This document shows positions 8,134 through 16,252 of a stretch of DNA of 64,000 nt, in pieces. How positions within the stretch are numbered: the first letter of the stretch is position 1; each line of letters begins with the position of its first letter. The translations under genes and the position numbers were made by a program. This DNA comes from Caulobacter sp. FWC26. Its GTDB lineage: Bacteria; Pseudomonadota; Alphaproteobacteria; Caulobacterales; Caulobacteraceae. The stretch spans positions 1 to 64,000 of the forward strand of contig NZ_CP033873.1 in the NCBI RefSeq assembly GCF_002742645.2, in the 5' to 3' direction. The notes under the pieces are model-generated. The model was given only the letters and a program-made list of their open reading frames with translations, ran no database searches and was not told the origin of the DNA.

Positions 8134-9335
8134 GCGCCGATCCCGCCGGTCCCGATCGCCCGCCACAGCCCCAGCCCAAGCGATCGAACGACGGGGTTCT
8201 GGTCGCGCCGCGCAGGCCAATCACTCGCTATCGCCCAGTGGTCATCGCCGCGGGGGTGGCGGGCGTGGTGCTCGTGGTGGGCGCCGGCTTTATCGTCGGA
8301 CTGGGCCAGGGCCAGGCCCGGCGCAACCCAGAGCCGCCGCCCGCGCGTCCGGCCGAGGGCCCCACGCCGGTCGAAGACCGTCTGCCGGCGCGCTACGACG
8401 ATCCCGCCGCCCTCCCCCCACCCCGAGGCGCGGCCGCGCCAGGGAGCGTGGCGGCTCCGCTGCCGGCCTCGACATCGCCGCCGCCCGTGTCGCCCGAGGT
8501 CGAGCGCGCCAGACGCGAAGCCTTGGCCGCGCGCGCCTCGCCGCCGTTCTTCGCCGGGACGGCCGACGCTGCGCGGGGCGCCAGGCCAACCCAGCCGGTC
8601 GGCCTGGCGCCGGAAGGGGTCTCGCCGGGCGGGGGTCTCGCCAAGACGTCCAGCGTCGCGGCGCCGGGACCCGCTTCGGCCCGGGAACAGTTCATCGCCG
8701 CGGCCGCCGCGCGCGGACCGCAGGCGCCGATCCTGGCCAGGCCACCGCTGTCGCCTTACGAAATCAAGGCCGGGGCGCTGATCGCCGCAGCCCTGATCAC
8801 CGGCATCAACTCCGACCTGCCGGGCCCGGTGATCGCCCAGGTCACCGAGCCGGTGTTCGATCATCTGACCGGGCGCCATGTGCTGATCCCGCAGGGCGCG
8901 CGGCTGCTGGGCCGCTACGACAGCCAGGTCGGCTATGGCCAGGACCGGGTGCTGGTGGTCTGGACCCAACTGGTCTTTCCGAACGGCCTCAGTCTCGACC
9001 TGGGCGCCATGGTGGGACTGGACGCCGCCGGGGCCAGCGGCCTGACCGGCAAGACCGACCGGCATCTGCCGGTCCTGGCGCGGGCGATCGGTCTTTCCAC
9101 CCTGATTTCGGTCGGCGGGGCGGCCGCCCAGAACAGCGCTGGCCGGCGCGACGACCGGGTGGTGTTGCAGGATGTCGGCGGGGGCGTCGCCGCCGCGGCG
9201 AGCCAGACCGGGCAGAGACTTGTCGAGCGGGACCTGCAGCGCCCGCCCACCTTGCGCATCGCGCCCGGCCAGCTGGTCCGGGTGCTGATCGATCGCGACC
9301 TGATCCTGCCGCCGCCAGCGTCTCCATCGCCTTGA
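8130..9335 (+). CDS. trbI: TrbI/VirB10-type core complex protein
   Basis: A 401-residue energy-sensing scaffold of the secretion channel. The N terminus is cytoplasmic; a membrane helix lies at about residues 37-58 (VAGVVLVVGAGFIVGLG), followed by a Pro-rich periplasmic region to about 200 and the conserved TrbI/VirB10 beta-barrel domain. The phrases TEPVFDHLTGRHVLIPQGARL and GQLVRVLIDRDLILPP are family hallmarks. It is the last recognisable gene of the operon; the ATG at 8130 overlaps the trbG stop. Confidence 0.92.
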   Translation: MSADPAGPDRPPQPQPKRSNDGVLVAPRRPITRYRPVVIAAGVAGVVLVVGAGFIVGLGQGQARRNPEPPPARPAEGPTPVEDRLPARYDDPAALPPPRGAAAPGSVAAPLPASTSPPPVSPEVERARREALAARASPPFFAGTADAARGARPTQPVGLAPEGVSPGGGLAKTSSVAAPGPASAREQFIAAAAARGPQAPILARPPLSPYEIKAGALIAAALITGINSDLPGPVIAQVTEPVFDHLTGRHVLIPQGARLLGRYDSQVGYGQDRVLVVWTQLVFPNGLSLDLGAMVGLDAAGASGLTGKTDRHLPVLARAIGLSTLISVGGAAAQNSAGRRDDRVVLQDVGGGVAAAASQTGQRLVERDLQRPPTLRIAPGQLVRVLIDRDLILPPPASPSP

Positions 9336-9463
9336 ATTGGCGAAGCAACTGACGAGTGTCCGATTCCCATGCAGATCAAGGGTCTTTATTCGCTTGAGGC
9401 GGGTGTTTCGCCGTTCACCTTTATTAGTTGGGCGGCTGGAATCGCGATCTTATCGGCGGCGCC

Positions 9464-9700
9464 ATGAAGACCGCTCATGATCTTGCATACCAGGCTGAAT
9501 ACCAGAAGCGCCTTCGCGCCCAGGCCCGTGCGGCCGGCAAGGCGCAGCTGAACGGCATGGTCGGCAAACGCTTCATCGAAATGCTTGACGCGATGAAGGC
9601 CGAGCAGGGCTTCGCCAATCGGATGGACGCCCTCGAGCACGTGTTCGAGGTCTTCTTCGAGCGGGGCGACGATGAAAGGAAACACGCCGTGAGCGCATAG
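9464..9700 (+). CDS. Small conserved-looking plasmid protein, unrecognised
   Basis: A 78-residue, mostly helical and charged protein beginning MKTAHDLAYQAEYQKRLRAQ. An ATG at 9464 is preferred over a start at 9428 because the latter adds an unlikely N terminus. The C-terminal part (VGKRFIEMLDAMKAEQGFAN) is amphipathic. It lies between trbI and repC and ends directly before a bidirectional hairpin terminator. I do not recognise the family; a small DNA-binding or copy-control role is possible from position only. Confidence 0.5.
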   Translation: MKTAHDLAYQAEYQKRLRAQARAAGKAQLNGMVGKRFIEMLDAMKAEQGFANRMDALEHVFEVFFERGDDERKHAVSA

Positions 9701-9703
9701 AAA

Positions 9704-9731
9704 AACCCGGCTCGCTGTAACGCGCCGGGTT
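9704..9731. terminator. Hairpin terminator between the trb region and repC
   Basis: A perfect 8-bp stem (AACCCGGC at 9704-9711 and GCCGGGTT at 9724-9731) with a 12-base loop, starting four bases after the stop of the small gene at 9700 and preceded by a run of A. It could terminate on the minus strand, where the A run becomes a U run, or on both strands. Confidence 0.65.
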
Positions 9732-9821
9732 CTCCAGGTCATTCGCTAGACGGGACGGCAATCCCGACCGAGCTCCTAGTTCCTGCTCTTTCTAACCGAA
9801 TCACCGACATCGCTGCAATCC

Positions 9822-9880
9822 AAAAACGCGCGTTCGCGCGACGGGAACCTGTGTGCCTGCGGCCTCCCCAAGGAGGAGCA
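9822..9880 (-). ncRNA. Candidate antisense (ctRNA/incA-type) copy-control RNA upstream of repC
   Basis: On the minus strand, plus positions 9827-9840 form a CGCGCG-AA-CGCGCG hairpin followed by five U (plus-strand A at 9822-9826). This is an intrinsic terminator pointing away from repC and located 45-63 bases upstream of its start codon. In repABC-type plasmids a small antisense RNA ends with such a terminator in the leader of repC and represses RepC synthesis. The 3' end is visible; the 5' end and promoter are not evident, so 9880 is only a guess. Confidence 0.5.
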
Positions 9881-9884
9881 GAAG

Positions 9885-11150
9885 ATGCAGACCGTCTCGA
9901 ACGGGATAGGAGACGTGCGCCGTCAGGCCGACGCCCAGTGGGCGGCCGCCCGGCTCGCCGCCACCTATCAAGGCCTTCCGGAGGGGATCTCCAAGGCCAT
10001 GCTGCTTGACCGGTTCGAGCGCGCCGCGCCCCGCCTGGGGTACGGCGACGGCCTCGTGCGCCTGATCCGCGCCCTGGTGCGGGTGACCGCCGAGCAGGAC
10101 TGGACGGGCCGCACCCATCCCCTGGCCTGGCCCTCCAACGATGCGCTCTGCGAAGAGCTGCAGCGCTCGCGCAGCTGCGTCCAGGGCCTGATCCGCCTCG
10201 CCGTCCGCGCCGGTCTCGTCCATATGAAGGACAGCGGCAATGGCAAGCGCTGGGGCTATCGCGACGAGCGCGGCGTCATCGTCGAGGCCTTCGGTTTCGA
10301 CCTGGCCCCCATGGCCGCCCGCTGGGACGAGTTCGCCGATCACGCCGCCGCCCGCGGCCTGGAACAGGCCCAGCGCCGGCATCTCAAGCGCAAGCTCGGC
10401 GAGATCCGTCGCGAGATCCGCACGGTCTGCGCCGATGCTGTCTACCGCGGCTTTACGACCTACGACTGGGCCGGGGCCGTCGACCTGGCCCTCGGCCGCC
10501 TGCCCCGCACCCCCAGCCTCGCCGAGCTCGCGGCGCTGCATGAGACGTTCCAGGCGTTGTTGGCGGCCGTGGACGCGGCCTGGGTCAGGGCTCGGAAATC
10601 CGATGAATCTGAGCCCAGGGGCTTCTCGGACGAAGCCCATAAAGAACCTACAACCCAGCCTAGATCCGCAGGAGCAACGTATTCTTCTCTTCGACAAGAG
10701 GTAGTCGAGCCCGCCGCGCCCCGGCCCGAACGCGCTGTGGCCGCTGAACGTCCCGAGGTGGAGGCGGCGATCAGCGAGGAGATCATCCCGCTGTCCCTGG
10801 TGCTTGAGGCCATCCCGGAACTGGCCGACTTCCTGGAGGACCCGGCCGCCGCCCAGTGGGAGGACCTGGTCGACGCCGTCGGTCGGGCCGCGCCGCTGAT
10901 GGGGATCAATCTTTCGGCCGTGCGCGAAGCCCGCGACGCCATGGGCAAGAACCGGGCGGCCATCGCGCTGGCCACCGTTCTGGCCCGCTGGAAGGATGGT
11001 GAGATCCGCAGTTCGGCCGGCGGCTATCTGCGCGCCATGTGCGAACGCGAACGGTTCGGTGGGCTGAAGTTGCTGCCCAGCCTCTACGGCCTGAAGGAAC
11101 GCTCGGACCCGCCGAGACCTCACGCCAGGCGCACGGGCCGGGCCGAGTAG
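9885..11150 (+). CDS. repC: RepC-family plasmid replication initiator
   Basis: A 421-residue initiator of the RepC type found on alphaproteobacterial repABC-like replicons. Family-typical phrases are RVTAEQDWTGRTHPLAWPSN (about residues 66-85), followed by a winged-helix segment and DSGNGKRWGYRDERG, then VEAFGFDLAPMA (about 131-142). The central part (about 240-280) is the less conserved linker, and a C-terminal domain begins near 290. A strong ribosome-binding site, AAGGAGGAG, ends 5-6 bases before the ATG at 9885. Unlike classical repABC operons the parAB genes are not adjacent; they lie near 58.7-61 kb with a second initiator. Confidence 0.88.
   Translation: MQTVSNGIGDVRRQADAQWAAARLAATYQGLPEGISKAMLLDRFERAAPRLGYGDGLVRLIRALVRVTAEQDWTGRTHPLAWPSNDALCEELQRSRSCVQGLIRLAVRAGLVHMKDSGNGKRWGYRDERGVIVEAFGFDLAPMAARWDEFADHAAARGLEQAQRRHLKRKLGEIRREIRTVCADAVYRGFTTYDWAGAVDLALGRLPRTPSLAELAALHETFQALLAAVDAAWVRARKSDESEPRGFSDEAHKEPTTQPRSAGATYSSLRQEVVEPAAPRPERAVAAERPEVEAAISEEIIPLSLVLEAIPELADFLEDPAAAQWEDLVDAVGRAAPLMGINLSAVREARDAMGKNRAAIALATVLARWKDGEIRSSAGGYLRAMCERERFGGLKLLPSLYGLKERSDPPRPHARRTGRAE
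10600..10710. other. Possible origin segment inside repC (relatively AT-rich)
   Basis: Within repC the stretch around 10600-10710 is clearly richer in A and T than its surroundings (for example CATAAAGAACCTACAACC and ACGTATTCTTCTCTTCG). In repABC plasmids the replication origin is known to lie in an AT-rich part of repC. Placement here is by analogy and by base composition only. Confidence 0.35.
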
Positions 11151-11275
11151 CATGACGGGGGGCGCTGTGCGCGACAGCGGCGATTTTGGGCAGGCCTTGG
11201 ACGCGGGGCCACGCTGGAGCGGGAGGCAGGGACCGGTGGGGCGGCCGCGTTCAGGCGGCCGAGGAGTATCCGGCC

Positions 11276-12157
11276 ATGTCCCTGCGCGCCATCGTCCGCC
11301 GCCTGGGCGGCGACCTCTATGACGGAGGCCGCCGCGCCAACATCCCCGCCCCGGGCCACAGCCGGCGCGACCGATCGGTGTCGCTGCTCGAACACGATGG
11401 GCGCGTGGTCGTCCACACCTTCGGCGATGGCGACTGGCGGGAGGTGCGCGACCACCTTCGCAGTCTCGGACTGCTGGACGAGGCGGGGCCGGCGCGGTTG
11501 GCCCAGGCGGCGGTCGAGGCCGCCGCCGATCAGGGGCGGTTGGCGCGGCGTGAGACCGCCACGCGCCTGTGGAACGAGGGGCGCACGCTGGCCGGCACGG
11601 TCTCGGCCCGCCACTGCCGCGGTCGGGGTGTTCTGGGGCAATTGCCGGGGCCGCAGGCCCTGCGCCATCATCCCGCCGCCCCGCTTTCGGTCTATCGACC
11701 GACCAGCTCGACCCGCCCGGCGCTGATGGCCGGGGTGCTCGACGCGGCCGGGACGATCACCGCCGTCGAACTGACCTATCTGACGCCCGGCGGACGCCGG
11801 GCTTTCGACCTGGCGCTGCCGCGCAAGACCGTGGGCCTGGTCCCGGCCGGAAGCGCCGTGCGGCTCGATCCCGCCGCGCCGGACATGCTGGTGGCCGAAG
11901 GGGTGTTCACCGCCCTGGCGGCCCGGCGACGATTTGCGCTGCCGGCCTGGGCGCTGCTCTCGACCTCGAACCTTCGGCGCTGGCGGCCGCCCCCGCTCGT
12001 TCGTTCGGTGCTGATCGCGGGTGATCGCGGGACCGACGGCGAGGCCTCGGCCCAGCGCTTGGCCGAGGGCCTGGCGGCCGAGGGGGTGGCCGCGCGGATC
12101 GTGCTGCCGCCGCCCGGCAGCGGCGATTGGGACGAGGCGGCCAGCGCCGGCGATTGA
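11276..12157 (+). CDS. Toprim-domain plasmid protein (primase-like)
   Basis: The 293-residue product resembles plasmid primase-like proteins with a C-terminal Toprim fold. The N-terminal third is a zinc-free primase-type region (FGDGDWREVRDHL). The phrase LMAGVLDAAGTITAVELTYL resembles the linker that precedes Toprim in these proteins. Then follow DMLVAEGVFTALAA (catalytic Glu near residue 207) and VLIAGDRGTDGEAS, matching the second, Asp-containing Toprim motif. The ATG at 11276 follows GAGGAG and is preferred to an in-frame start at 11186. It sits between repC and a large ParB-like gene, so replication or repair priming is plausible. Confidence 0.75.
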   Translation: MSLRAIVRRLGGDLYDGGRRANIPAPGHSRRDRSVSLLEHDGRVVVHTFGDGDWREVRDHLRSLGLLDEAGPARLAQAAVEAAADQGRLARRETATRLWNEGRTLAGTVSARHCRGRGVLGQLPGPQALRHHPAAPLSVYRPTSSTRPALMAGVLDAAGTITAVELTYLTPGGRRAFDLALPRKTVGLVPAGSAVRLDPAAPDMLVAEGVFTALAARRRFALPAWALLSTSNLRRWRPPPLVRSVLIAGDRGTDGEASAQRLAEGLAAEGVAARIVLPPPGSGDWDEAASAGD

Positions 12158-12232
12158 GAAAGGCAGGAGGCAGGGCTGGCGCGGGCGCGCCGAGGATCCG
12201 GGATGGGCCTGGCCCGGCGCGGGAGTTACGAC

Positions 12233-14380
12233 ATGACCAAGACCCGCACCAAGGCCGCCTCGGCCGCCGCCGCGCCCAAGATCGCCGAGCCGTTGTTGGT
12301 GACGCCTCCGAGCGCCAAGCTGCAGGACGGTGACTCGATCCGCGTCCGGCTCGGCGATCTGGGCCTGGCCCCCGAGAACCTGCGGTTCGACGAGCCGGTC
12401 GACGAGGACATCCCGCAGTTGGCCGACACCATCGGCGCGGCCGGGGTGCTGATCCCGCCGATCGTTCGGCCCGGGCGCAAGGATGAGGCCGCGTTCATGG
12501 CGCTGGACGGTCGCCGGCGTCGGATGGCCCTGCTACTGCGGCGCGAGCGTGGCGAAATCGACGACGACGATCTGATCACGTGCAAGGTGGCGGTGAGCAA
12601 GGCCGCTCAGGCCGCCGCCCTGGTGCTGCCCAATACCGAGCGCGCGCCTGTCCATACCGCCGCGGTGATCCTGGCGATCGGCAAGTTCCGCAAGGCCCGG
12701 ATGGATACAGCGGCCATCGCCAAGGCCCTGGGCTACGACGTGGTGGAGATCCGTCGCCTCGAGGCGCTCGCTGGCGTTCACGCCAAGGTGCTCGACGCCT
12801 TTCGGGCCGGCCGCCTGACCCTCAAGCAGGTCAAGCTCTTCGCCCGCATCGACGACAAGGCCCAGCAGGGCCAACTCGCCCAGGCTGCGCTCGACGGCCA
12901 TCTCCAGGACTACCAACTCCGGGCCCGCGTCGAGGGCGGTCGGGTTACGGTCCGGGACCCGCGCGTTCTTCTCGTCGGCATGGCCCGCTATGCGGCCGCC
13001 GGCGGCGTCTCGAGCAGCGACCTCTTCGGCGAAATGCCCGACGTGCTGCACGATCCGGACCTGCTGCAGCGCCTGTGGCAGGAACGGGCCGACGCTCTGG
13101 GAGAGAAGCTGGGCGGTCTGGGGCTCAGCGTGTTCACCGGGCCGGACGGCGGGGTGGCCGCCCCCGACGGCTTCGAGAGCCTGCCCTACGTCTATCACGG
13201 TGATCTGACCGAGGCGCAGAAGGCCGCGCGCGCAGGCGCCCGCGAGACGGTCGACGCGGCGGTCGCGCGGCTCAAGGCCTTGGCCCTCGACGGCGACGCG
13301 GCCCTGGAAGTGATGGTCGAGGTGATCGCCGCTTGGGCCGCACTGGCCGCCGCCGGACTGTCGCGGGGCGAGCTGGGCGCGATGATGCTATCGCCCAGCG
13401 CCGATCTTGGCCTCGAGGTCCGCTTCTTCCGCAAGGACGTCGAAGAGACGCCGGACGAGGAGGATGAGGACGATGTCGCGCCGGCGGCGCGCAGGATCGC
13501 CTCGGCCGAGCCGCCCGATGTCGCGCAGGCCAAGGTCAGCGTCGAACTTGACGGGGCTGGCCACAGCCTGCACGAGACGCGCACCGACATCGCCACCCGT
13601 GGCCTGATCCGCGATCTGGCCGACAATCCGGCCGCGGCGCTCACCGCGCTCCTGGCTCAACTCTTCAAGCTCGTGGCCCTGCGCGGGATCAATCGGGTCA
13701 GCGAGTCTGCTCTGGCCATCGAGGCGGCCGCCTACGCCCGCAGCGGCGCGCCGCCGATGCCGGCCCTGGATGGGGAGGTCTTCGAACGCCTGGCCGCACG
13801 ACGCGAGGCCTACCTCGCTTCTGGCCTGCGGCCGATCGGCTTCGTCGACGGCTTGCCCCATGGCGAGAAGATGGCGCTTCTGGCCGAGTTGGTCGCGGTG
13901 TCTCTCGACCTGAAGGAGGTGCGCAACACCCTGATCCGGACGAGCGCCCGCGCCGAGGCCGTCGAGATCGCCGCGCTCTGCGACGCGGACCTGTCGGCCC
14001 ACTGGTGCGCCGACGCCGCGTTCCTGGCCCTGCACTCCAAGAAGCAACTGCTGGCCATGCTGGCGGCGATGGAGGTCGAGGACGAACGAGCCGCCAGCCT
14101 GAAGAAGGACGACCTCGTCACCCTGGTCGGCGACGCGGCCGCCGAACGGCGCTGGGCGCCGTCCGCCCTGTCCTGGACGTCGGTCGAGGCGCAGATCGAG
14201 GCGGCCGATGACGATGCGGAGACGGCGGCCGGCGACGGCTCGGACCTCGGCGTCGCCGACGCGCAGGAGGTCTCCACGGCCAAGGCTGCAGCGACCGAAG
14301 TCGAACCGGGCGCTGAACACCGGGCTGATGAAGTCGAGGCTCAAGCGGCCGAGGGCCAGGTTCGTCCGATCGCGGCTTGA
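12233..14380 (+). CDS. Large ParB/KorB-like nuclease-fold protein
   Basis: A 715-residue protein with an N-terminal ParB/Srx-like domain at about residues 35-210. The phrase ENLRFDEPVDEDIPQLADTI is the usual ParB opening, followed by VLIPPIVRPG and ALDGRRRRMAL. A helix-turn-helix region (MDTAAIAKALGYDVVEIRRL) comes next. The rest, including an acidic patch (ETPDEEDEDD near 405-415), is unlike classical partition ParB and makes it twice the usual length. Such long ParB-domain proteins are common on alphaproteobacterial plasmids. It is separate from the true parAB pair. The ATG at 12233 follows CGGGAG. Confidence 0.75.
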   Translation: MTKTRTKAASAAAAPKIAEPLLVTPPSAKLQDGDSIRVRLGDLGLAPENLRFDEPVDEDIPQLADTIGAAGVLIPPIVRPGRKDEAAFMALDGRRRRMALLLRRERGEIDDDDLITCKVAVSKAAQAAALVLPNTERAPVHTAAVILAIGKFRKARMDTAAIAKALGYDVVEIRRLEALAGVHAKVLDAFRAGRLTLKQVKLFARIDDKAQQGQLAQAALDGHLQDYQLRARVEGGRVTVRDPRVLLVGMARYAAAGGVSSSDLFGEMPDVLHDPDLLQRLWQERADALGEKLGGLGLSVFTGPDGGVAAPDGFESLPYVYHGDLTEAQKAARAGARETVDAAVARLKALALDGDAALEVMVEVIAAWAALAAAGLSRGELGAMMLSPSADLGLEVRFFRKDVEETPDEEDEDDVAPAARRIASAEPPDVAQAKVSVELDGAGHSLHETRTDIATRGLIRDLADNPAAALTALLAQLFKLVALRGINRVSESALAIEAAAYARSGAPPMPALDGEVFERLAARREAYLASGLRPIGFVDGLPHGEKMALLAELVAVSLDLKEVRNTLIRTSARAEAVEIAALCDADLSAHWCADAAFLALHSKKQLLAMLAAMEVEDERAASLKKDDLVTLVGDAAAERRWAPSALSWTSVEAQIEAADDDAETAAGDGSDLGVADAQEVSTAKAAATEVEPGAEHRADEVEAQAAEGQVRPIAA

Positions 14381-14387
14381 CCGGGGC

Positions 14388-14414
14388 GAGCCCCCGCCGT
14401 CAGGGCGGGGGCTC
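14388..14414. terminator. Strong GC hairpin after the ParB-like gene
   Basis: A perfect 11-bp stem (GAGCCCCCGCC, 14388-14398; GGCGGGGGCTC, 14404-14414) with a 5-base loop, beginning 7 bases after the stop codon of the ParB-like gene and just before the convergent HxlR gene. There is no clear T run, but position and strength fit a transcription terminator. Confidence 0.7.
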
Positions 14415-14443
14415 GTGCTCTTCGGTTGGCCGCGAGCAGGGTT

Positions 14444-14821
14444 TTACCCCGTGTGGCCGCTCGGGTGACGCTCGTCATACAGAGCCTGGGCTGCTTCGAC
14501 GTCCTGGCCATAACGCGCCGTCCATCTGTAGAGGGAGGCGAACGGCTCCTCCAGCGTGCGGCCAAGCGGCGTCACACGATATTCCACCGCCACGGGGGCG
14601 ATGGATTTTACTTCTCGTTCCAAAATTCCGTTCCGTTCCAGACGCCGGAGCGCCTGGGTCAGCGCTTTCTGGGAGATGCCCGGAAGACTGCGCTTGAGCG
14701 AGTTGAAGCGCAAAGGCCCCTGACAGACCTGGGAGAGGATGAGGATCGACCATTTGTCGGCGATCTGATCGAGGAGAAGGCGGTTGCCGGTTTCGTGTCC
14801 AGTCTCGTGGCCAAGCGGCAT
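14444..14821 (-). CDS. HxlR-family transcriptional regulator
   Basis: A 125-residue winged-helix protein of the HxlR/DUF24 type: DKWSILILSQV near residues 22-32, LPGISQKALTQALRRLERNG (about 46-65) and VEYRVTPLGRTL (about 78-89) are the family's recognition and wing regions. Such regulators often sense electrophiles or redox state. It is transcribed divergently from the Old Yellow Enzyme gene with 82 bases between them, so it probably controls that gene and itself. The usual redox Cys at the N terminus is absent here (only one Cys, near residue 33). Confidence 0.88.
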   Translation of the reverse strand: MPLGHETGHETGNRLLLDQIADKWSILILSQVCQGPLRFNSLKRSLPGISQKALTQALRRLERNGILEREVKSIAPVAVEYRVTPLGRTLEEPFASLYRWTARYGQDVEAAQALYDERHPSGHTG

Positions 14822-14903
14822 CGCGGTTACCTCGACTATACTAGGGGGATTTCAGGTGCGTAATTGACTGTAGGTTTCCGTTGGATACCTGGGGCGGGTC
14901 TAC

Positions 14904-16043
14904 ATGCGGAGCATCGTCATGACCAGCCTTGTGAACAGCGCCATTTTCCATCCCTTAAAACTCAAGCACCTGCACCTTAAGAATCGCGTCGTCATGGCGC
15001 CGATGACACGCAATTTCGCCGTCGACGGTGTGCCGGGCGATGACGTGGCGCAATACTATCGCCGGCGCGCGGCCAACGAGGTCGCGCTCATCATCTCAGA
15101 GGGCACTGTGGTGGATCGGCCGCGGGCGCTCAACGACCCGCGCGTGCCGCTCTTCCATGGCGAAGACGCGCTGCGAGGCTGGAGGCATGTCGTGGACAAT
15201 GTCCATGCGGCCGGCGGACTGATGGGACCACAGCTTTGGCATGTCGGCGCGTTCGCGGCCGCTCTGGAGGGCTCGCCCGCCGCCGATGAAATGGAAAGCC
15301 CGTCCGGACTGGCTGCGCCCGGCAAGCGGATCGGCAAGGTCATGACCGACGAGGATATCGCCGACACCATCGCTGCTTTCGGCAAGGCGGCCGGGGAGGC
15401 TCGGCGGCTCGGCTTCGATGTGGCGGCCGTTCATGGCGCGCATGGATATCTATTCGATCAGTTTTTCTGGGAGGCGACCAACAAGCGCGACGACCGATAT
15501 GGCGGACGCTCGATCGGCGAACGAACCCTTTTCGCCGTGGAGGTCGTCCGCGCCATGCGCGAGGCGGTCGGACCCGACATGCCGCTGATTTTCCGCATCA
15601 GCCAGTTCAAGACCTTCCACTACGACGTCAAACTGGCTTCTACCCCTGACGAGCTTGCCCAATGGCTTGAGCCGCTCGTCGCAGCGGGCGTGGATGTGCT
15701 CGATTGCTCGCAGCGTCGGTTCTGGGAGCCCGAGTTTCCCGACCATGACGGCCCGAATGGTCTGAACCTTGCGGGATGGGCCAAGAAGTTGACCGGCGCG
15801 GTGACCATGAGCGTGGGGTCGGTCGGCCTTTCCGGAGATGTCATCGGGGCGCTGTTCGATGGCGAGGGATCGCAAACGACCAGCTTGGACGAACTGGAGC
15901 GCCGTTTGGAGCGCGGGGAGTTCGATCTCATTGGCGTCGCGCGTGCGGTGCTCAACGATCCCGAATGGGTCCGGAAGGTAAAGGCCGGCAACATGGCCCA
16001 GCTTCGCGACTTTGATCCGGCGTCCATGGCCGCGCTGTTCTGA
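14904..16043 (+). CDS. Old Yellow Enzyme family ene-reductase
   Basis: A 379-residue FMN-dependent NAD(P)H oxidoreductase with a TIM-barrel fold. HPLKLKHLHLKNRVVMAPMT near the N terminus, VAAVHGAHGYLFDQFF with the two substrate-binding His-type positions, NKRDDRYGGRS, and the C-terminal EFDLIGVARAVLNDP phosphate-binding region are all recognisable. These enzymes reduce activated C=C bonds in enals, enones and nitro compounds. An internal ATG at 14919 (MTSLVN) is an alternative start. The divergent HxlR gene suggests induction by electrophiles. It looks like accessory metabolic cargo on the plasmid. Confidence 0.9.
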   Translation: MRSIVMTSLVNSAIFHPLKLKHLHLKNRVVMAPMTRNFAVDGVPGDDVAQYYRRRAANEVALIISEGTVVDRPRALNDPRVPLFHGEDALRGWRHVVDNVHAAGGLMGPQLWHVGAFAAALEGSPAADEMESPSGLAAPGKRIGKVMTDEDIADTIAAFGKAAGEARRLGFDVAAVHGAHGYLFDQFFWEATNKRDDRYGGRSIGERTLFAVEVVRAMREAVGPDMPLIFRISQFKTFHYDVKLASTPDELAQWLEPLVAAGVDVLDCSQRRFWEPEFPDHDGPNGLNLAGWAKKLTGAVTMSVGSVGLSGDVIGALFDGEGSQTTSLDELERRLERGEFDLIGVARAVLNDPEWVRKVKAGNMAQLRDFDPASMAALF

Positions 16044-16097
16044 GGCAATCGGACGGGTGTGAGGCAAGACCAGAGCGGATTTGCCCGCCTGAACTGA

Positions 16098-16134
16098 ACG
16101 GGCTCTTGTCCCACGGACAGGGGCCCGTGCTTTT
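16098..16134 (+). terminator. Hairpin terminator after the ene-reductase gene
   Basis: ACGGGC at 16098-16103 pairs with GCCCGT at 16123-16128; an inner stem (TTGTCC with GGACAG) extends it, and it is followed by GCTTTT. It lies 55 bases after the ene-reductase stop. Confidence 0.65.
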
Positions 16135-16252
16135 GGGCTGTGTTCGCAGGCCTTGCCTCCTCGGGGGGCCCTGGTGTCGCGCGTGAGAGGAGAAGAGAGG
16201 ACCAAGGCCGGGCGAGCCCGCTGGGTCTGGAAGGAGGAGCCTTCCGCGGCGG

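Noticed and set aside
14864..14889. TTGACT followed by GATACC as promoter of the ene-reductase
   Set aside because: Spacer is only about 14 bases; too short to call.
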